Origin: Ichthyophonus hoferi
Taxonomy: Eukaryota > Opisthokonta > Ichthyosporea > Ichthyophonida > Ichthyophonidae
Assembly: GCA_002751075.1 (NCBI GenBank)
Contig: NAOQ01000116.1
Location: forward strand, 88,821 to 101,029
DNA length: 12,209 nt
Direction: 5' to 3'
Shown here: positions 8,983 to 12,209 of the stretch, in pieces
Position numbering within the stretch: position 1 is the stretch's first letter
Layout: each line of letters starts with the position of its first letter
Position numbers and translations under genes: made by a program
Notes under the pieces: model-generated
Told to the model about the DNA's origin: nothing
What the model saw: the letters and a program-made list of their open reading frames with translations, nothing else
Database searches by the model: none

Positions 8983-11371
8983 CTGGTAATAAATTAACTA
9001 CTGTATTGGTAATACCATAAAGTTAGTAAAATCTTCAATGCATCCAAAAACTTATATATATATGCAAGGTTGTCCTATATAACCATAATAAATATAGACC
9101 CGGGTAATAAAATTTACCATTATTACATCTATTTGAGAAAAAGGAAAAAGTTTTGTAAAGCAATAACAATTTAAAAGAAAAGGGTTGGTTGAAGGGTCCC
9201 ATTATTTTGGTTGCATTTGTTTTTCTATATTGTAATGACAAAGGCGTCTTTTCTGTAGAAAATATGAAGGAATATAATGTATGTATTAAAAAGCCAATTT
9301 TTGCTAAAAGAACACACCTCAATGAGGTTAATGAGAAAATTTAATTTTTACTAAATAGGCTGGCTATGAAGATTTGATTCAAAAAGAAAAAAGGGGGTGG
9401 GGGTGGGGTTTTGTTATACATCAATAAATATAATATTATTGTAGCCTCTCAAAGTCAACTTATACGTGCGCAATGAGTTAGATATAGGTCTTATTTTGGT
9501 ACAAATTGGTATATTAAGTACAAATTAGAGATATATTCAAGACGCACATTATATTTACATTTTTATCATTCATTTATTACGCAGGACTAGCTCTGAAGGT
9601 CTGAAGGTATTATCAAGAAATATAGTACTTGATAGCCATTTAATTATCAACTACTACTAGTTAGAACAGCAAAATAGCACATATATAAAATATGAATTAA
9701 TAAATTATTAATAAAAAATTATATAGAATAACAGATCCGCTAACATGTATAACATTTTAACAGTCGTAAGAACATCCTGTTGGCCAATCTATTATCTTTA
9801 GGATTGAGTATAATTATAGCAACAGTTTAGTGAAACCATAAAAATATACAATTAGGTATGGCTTGATAATATCTATTTGGGACTACAGACACAACTTAAA
9901 ATAATGATTAACCATTGTAACTTGGAAGTGTGTAATTCTATAATTGTGCTTACATAATTATGTCCGCGCGTTGCTGTGGACTTGGTTGGCACATACGAGG
10001 AATTTATATGTGTCTGAAGGCTTGTGGCTCTAGACACTAACTTAGCAAGCCAATAACTTATACTGAGAGGATGATGTGCATAAAATATTTGACCCATATG
10101 ATTTTAACTTAATGAAAATCACATCAATATATACTTATACACTTGCAAGCATGAAGGCATGAATAAACACTACGCTTACCCGCTATAGGGGTGTCCTCTT
10201 TTGGGGTTATGGGTGTACTAACATCTTTAATTTTTCTCACATTCGATGTATGATAACTTGGGTGCTTCAGGCGTATATGCTGCAAGTGAAACCAATTCAA
10301 ATATAAATACCTGATATCTTCCTGCTCAGACAACAAAATAAAGTTTATACGTATTTAGATGTTCAAAATGTAGATTCATACTAATTATCAAAATCAAGAC
10401 CCATAGGTGTTAATAATATGGAGCATAATGCTGTCTTAGATATGCTAATCGTCTCTAGTGAAATGCATATTAACTTAGTAGTTCAGGCCTGTATATATGA
10501 TGCAGGAGACTGTGAATCTAACACATGTAAATAACAGAAGTTTATGTTATCACTTATTTCTGTCGAAAATTTAATAAAAAGTGCAAGAAAATAATTGCAT
10601 AAATAGATAAGTTGAGTGGTCAGTCACAGATTATGGAGGAGCAACGTGAAACCAAAAAAAAAAAAAGTATTGTAATGTGGGTTAAATGATGGAATTTACC
10701 TGCTGCAGCGCATGCCTGGACGCATAACATCTATTACATGACTCATACAGGCATAGTACATCCCTTTTCAGCTCCGAGAAAGTTCGACGCTGCCTGTGGT
10801 TTATTCTTTCACTGTGGAATAAAATATGTTATCCACCTTGAATGCTGTAGCATGTATTAGCCTCTTTAAGAATTGATGTTTTTAATATATGGCGTAGATA
10901 AATTAAAATATTATTGATATCGTTATTTTTTTTGTACAAGATGATGAGCCTTGCAGTAGTATAAAGGGAATTTCGTTGACATGAAGTTTATGAACATGGA
11001 TAGAGTATTTTCTTATTTTTTGTAATCCAAGTATACTGATCTTTATTATAAACCAAAAAATAAATTCATTATTGAAAACCTTGTCCTTCCTACACTAGAA
11101 CTCATAAAACAATGTTTCTAATTATCTTGGTGACTGAAGATACTAGTATTAAAAACTCTGATGTATAAGTATCTGAAGAGTAGAATTAATAGATGACATA
11201 GGGTAAGACCATATAGAGGAGACGAAGCTTGGCATACTGGTGCATGGATTAAGTGGAAAATGGTAAACTAACTCGCCTGTCATTGGTTTTTTGACTGGAG
11301 GAACCCACTGCAGAGGAGGGTACGTCTACTTTTGAGGAGGAATGGCATACTTTACCTTCAGTATCATCCAT
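7682..11371 (-). CDS. Single C2H2 zinc-finger protein with long Ser/Asn/Gln-rich tail (four coding exons, 535 aa)
   Basis: Exons 11371-11277, 10811-10700, 10279-10180 and 8982-7682 join to 536 codons including the TGA stop. The ATG at 11371 has A at -3 and G at +4, and an in-frame TAG lies four codons upstream. Residues 52-75 form one C2H2 finger, C-x4-C-x12-H-x4-H, with Tyr61 and Leu67 in the usual hydrophobic positions and HIRLKHP closing it. A basic stretch (INHRQRRTF) precedes it. The remaining 430 or so residues are disordered-looking, rich in Ser, Asn, Gln and Thr. They contain repeated basic-Ser motifs at about 109-119, 130-140, 196-205 and 438-443, and end in an acidic EQE-containing segment. 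A nuclear, DNA-binding regulatory protein is the likely role by inference. I do not recognise an ortholog. Confidence 0.85.
8983..10179 (-). other. Zinc-finger gene intron 3, no gene inside
   Basis: This is 1197 bases of AT-rich DNA. It contains a G-rich tract on the plus strand at 9393-9408 and a slightly more GC-rich patch at about 9960-10050. Open frames at 9035-9322 and 9873-10097 have no family-like features, and candidate splice sites in the second do not give an in-frame cassette exon. Confidence 0.65.
9393..9408 (+). repeat. G-tract, three runs of 4-5 G
   Basis: Runs of 5, 5 and 4 G are separated by single T. In the sense of the surrounding gene it reads as a C-rich CCCCACCCCC tract inside intron 3. 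Three runs fall short of a classic four-run quadruplex, though two-layer forms are possible. Confidence 0.7.
10180..10279 (-). other. Zinc-finger gene coding exon 3 (His half of finger)
   Basis: The acceptor is TTTCACTTGCAG and the donor is GCGG|GTAAGC, phase 1. It encodes HIRLKHPSYHTSNVRKIK and continues to DTPIA. Both zinc-binding His (70, 75) are here, the first being the first codon of the exon. A basic VRKIK stretch follows. Confidence 0.85.
10700..10811 (-). other. Zinc-finger gene coding exon 2 (Cys half of finger)
   Basis: The acceptor is TTATTCCACAG|T and the donor is CAG|GTAAAT, phase 0. The 37 full codons start ERINHRQRRTFSEL and end SRHALQQ, holding the two zinc-binding Cys (52, 57). 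A third Cys (60) sits in the loop. Confidence 0.85.
10812..11276 (-). other. Zinc-finger gene intron 1, GC-AG type
   Basis: The donor is CAG|GCGAGT and the acceptor is CACAG. The length is 465 bases. Frame continuity between the two exons requires this border. Nothing else is recognisable inside it. Confidence 0.65.
11277..11371 (-). other. Zinc-finger gene coding exon 1
   Basis: The exon encodes MDDTEGKVCHSSSKVDVPSS and continues to KTND plus AG. The border is CAG|GCGAGT, a GC donor with otherwise perfect consensus. The leftover AG joins the T that opens exon 2 to give Ser. The GTTAGT a few bases further would put exon 2 into a frame that opens with a stop. Confidence 0.75.
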
Positions 11372-12178
11372 ATTTCCCAACTACGTTAGACTGACGTACA
11401 ATAGTCTTGCTTTGGGATTTTTTTCCTTTTTTACTAACAAATTGTGTGTAAATATCTAATGGCAACTTCAGTCTGAAGAGGGTGGCGAATTAAGATATAT
11501 TCGTTCCAAAGTCCAGAATTAAAACATTGAGATAAGAGGCGTATTTCTAACGTATTATATATTCGTGGATAGAATATTATTCAAATCAAACACTTTCTTT
11601 ATGTAATGATAAGTATAAGAGAGTGCCGTTAATGAATGGATAATGATTATAGTTCTTCTGGGTACAGAATAACTGCGACCTTTAAACTTTCAACCTTTTT
11701 ATATAATGGAGTCCCACAGATATAAACACCCAAAACGTTCTCCTCCTACAATTATAATCAATTTGTATCCTGTTTGAATCTTTTTCAGATACTTATATAT
11801 AAGGCTTGAGAGCAGGGCGAATAGTTCTCCTGTTTGATATTAGTGCGTAAGCCCGGCATTTTAGATGCTAATGCTCTGGTAGGGTTTTGTTTCTTAACAT
11901 GATAAAATATATATTTTAATTTACCAGTACATATCTGTGCTATGTAATTTGCAAAAATTATTTACTATATATATGTATTAATACTATGCAAATTAACTCT
12001 ATCTGAATTTTTTTGAGATTAAAGTATTTGCCGCACTCTGTTAATTATAAATAGGTGACACCCTGGCCCACATTTATTATTTATCGAGTGACAATTCAGT
12101 GAAATTTTCATTTCTGATACTACCCCAGGAAAGTATAAAGTAAAACCCGTACGCAAAGTGTTTCATTTTTGCATTTTC

Positions 12179-12180
<2 letters not shown>
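11372..12180. other. Upstream region of the zinc-finger gene
   Basis: This stretch should hold the 5' UTR and promoter of the zinc-finger gene. A TGACGT half-CRE lies at 11392-11397, just upstream of the start codon. No clear TATA box, 5' UTR donor or other gene is visible, and no coding exon is recognised on either strand. Confidence 0.5.

Positions 12181-12209
<29 letters not shown>
12181..12209. repeat. Poly-T run reaching the window edge
   Basis: Twenty-nine T in a row end the window. It could be a long homopolymer, the poly-A tail of a retroelement lying to the right on the minus strand, or simply the point where a contig stops. Confidence 0.9.

Noticed and set aside
9035-9322. 95-residue minus-strand frame at the start of intron 3
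   Set aside because: It is rich in Phe/Leu/Tyr as expected from AT-rich non-coding DNA, with no domain. Phase and acceptor evidence place it in the intron.
9873-10097. Frame in zinc-finger intron 3 with a GC-richer patch, considered as a cassette exon or mobile-element remnant
   Set aside because: The bordering AG and GT sites give a 76-base piece that breaks the frame, and the peptide resembles no family I know.

Overview
This is an AT-rich eukaryotic nuclear window with two multi-exon protein genes in tandem, both on the minus strand. The evidence is spliceosomal introns with GT(C)/AG borders, consistent codon phases across them, protein families found only in eukaryotes, and introns of about 240-1215 bases full of simple repeats. 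The left gene's conserved blocks look opisthokont, closest to animal-type GPATCH1. Intron lengths suggest an animal or a unicellular relative of animals rather than a compact fungal genome. The species cannot be fixed from the sequence.

Left gene (about 1-5011, possibly from about 5420): the 5' part of a GPATCH1 / TOUGH / Gpl1-type G-patch splicing factor. I rebuilt seven exons by hand: 4996-4886, 3670-3532, 2482-2368, 1997-1688, 1241-1118, 760-685 and 441-339. Every junction keeps the reading frame, giving 326 residues, and the gene then runs off the left edge. All of its introns carry tandem arrays of TATAC/TATAG-type units, including a clean 25-bp satellite (4596-4840) and a 30-bp minisatellite (about 815-990). 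Two arrays in intron 1 face each other as an imperfect inverted repeat. About 400 bases upstream lies a probable promoter and first-exon zone, with two perfect TGACGTCA sites, a CCAAT box and a perfect GTAAGT donor.

Intergenic (about 5450-7681): AT-rich, with no convincing gene, tRNA or mobile element. It should hold the 3' UTR and poly(A) site of the right gene and the promoter of the left gene.

Right gene (11371-7682): a single-finger C2H2 zinc-finger protein of 535 residues in four coding exons (11371-11277, 10811-10700, 10279-10180, 8982-7682). The finger (C52-x4-C57-x12-H70-x4-H75) is split by an intron immediately before its first histidine. A long Ser/Asn/Gln-rich tail follows, carrying repeated RK(R/H)S-type motifs, two of which fit the 14-3-3 mode I consensus. 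Its first intron appears to be a GC-AG intron. The introns of this gene lack the TATAC arrays that crowd the neighbour.

From 11372 to the right edge there is AT-rich upstream sequence ending in a run of 29 T that reaches the window edge. I see no clearly new multi-gene system. The items most worth a second look are the zinc-finger protein with its repeated phospho-motif candidates, the GC-AG intron, and the repeat-laden introns confined to one of two neighbouring genes.
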